DNA of 64,000 nucleotides from DATKNA01 sp963755755 (GTDB lineage: Bacteria; Actinomycetota; Actinomycetes; Actinomycetales; Kineosporiaceae): the NCBI GenBank assembly GCA_963755755.1, contig CAVWLJ010000010.1:682001-746000 (forward strand), in the 5' to 3' direction. Positions 63,721-64,000 of this stretch are shown here, piece after piece. A program made the position numbers and the translations under genes. Position 1 is the stretch's first letter, and each line of letters opens with the position of its first letter. A model generated the notes under the pieces. The model did not search any database, was not told the origin of the DNA, and saw only the letters and a program-made list of their open reading frames with translations.

Positions 63721-64000
63721 ATGTCCGGCCACTCCAAATGGGCCACGACGAAGCACAAGAAGGCCGTCGTCGACGCCAAGCGCGGCAAGATGTTCGCCAA
63801 GCTGATCAAGAACATCGAGGTGGCCGCCCGCACCGGCGGCGGCGATCCTGCCGGCAACCCGACGCTGTACGACGCCATCCAGAAGGCGAAGAAGAGTTCG
63901 GTCCCCAACGACAACATCGACCGCGCCGTCAAGCGCGGCTCGGGCGCCGAGGCCGGGGCGGCCGAGTACCAGACGATCTTGTACGAGGGGTACGGCCCGA
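63721..64000 (+). CDS. yebC: YebC/PmpR-family protein, partial
   Basis: The gene runs off the right edge; 93 codons are visible. MSGHSKWATTKHKKAVVDAK, RGKMFAKLIKNIEVAARTGG and KKSSVPNDNIDRAVKRGSG are the conserved N-terminus of YebC/TACO1. The family acts in transcription or in translation of proline-rich stretches. A GGAGG motif lies eight bases before the ATG. The order pdxT-yebC is kept in mycobacteria, followed there by ruvC. Confidence 0.95.
   Translation, partial: MSGHSKWATTKHKKAVVDAKRGKMFAKLIKNIEVAARTGGGDPAGNPTLYDAIQKAKKSSVPNDNIDRAVKRGSGAEAGAAEYQTILYEGYGP

Noticed and set aside
1..64000. CRISPR arrays, rRNA genes
   Set aside because: No regularly spaced repeats and no rRNA-like sequence were seen.

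Overview
The window is very GC-rich DNA from an actinobacterium. It carries an SsgA-family cell-division regulator, a phosphatidylinositol-mannoside cluster in the mycobacterial order (thrS, HIT protein, pgsA, acyltransferase, pimA, then pdxS, pdxT and yebC), many SRPBCC, LuxR, BTAD and TetR genes, and many GTG starts. Pseudonocardia or a related Pseudonocardiales genus is my inference; I could not run a search.

Layout. 0-20.9 kb is a mixed stretch of single genes: a methyltransferase, a dinucleotide-binding enzyme, a phosphopantetheinyl transferase, an isochorismatase-like hydrolase, a GGDEF-EAL protein, a secreted DUF1996 protein, small SRPBCC, VOC, DinB and GNAT proteins, an MFS exporter, and two LuxR-type regulators. 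20.9-33.4 kb is an integration hotspot on tRNA-Val(GAC). A 96-nt direct repeat covering the tRNA 3' part and its terminator lies at 22281-22376 and 33344-33439. It bounds an island of about 11 kb with a tyrosine integrase, an IS30 and an IS110 element, and cargo (Crp regulator, FAD oxidase, glycosyltransferase, PadR regulator, membrane beta-propeller protein). Older, decayed copies of the same junction lie just to the left. After three tRNA genes, 33.8-43.7 kb holds pabB-pabC, ssgB-like, a large BTAD/ATPase regulator, and a DrrAB-type exporter with its TetR gene. 43.7-64 kb holds thrS, the PI/PIM lipid operon and the PLP synthase genes pdxS and pdxT. These are interrupted by CocE, EF-G-like, LacI/MFS/GH3, kynureninase and cobalamin-binding genes. 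The window ends inside yebC.

Three themes recur. First, many genes have a TANNNT -10 box six to eight bases before the start codon, so they are probably transcribed leaderless; in three places a repressor palindrome sits on that box. Second, a tiny CRLG/CxxCG protein family occurs four times, three of them at or beside tRNA-Val junctions. Third, about 17 genes carry single-base frameshifts, mostly one-base insertions, and even the essential thrS is hit. I therefore read most of them as sequence errors and annotate those genes as whole.
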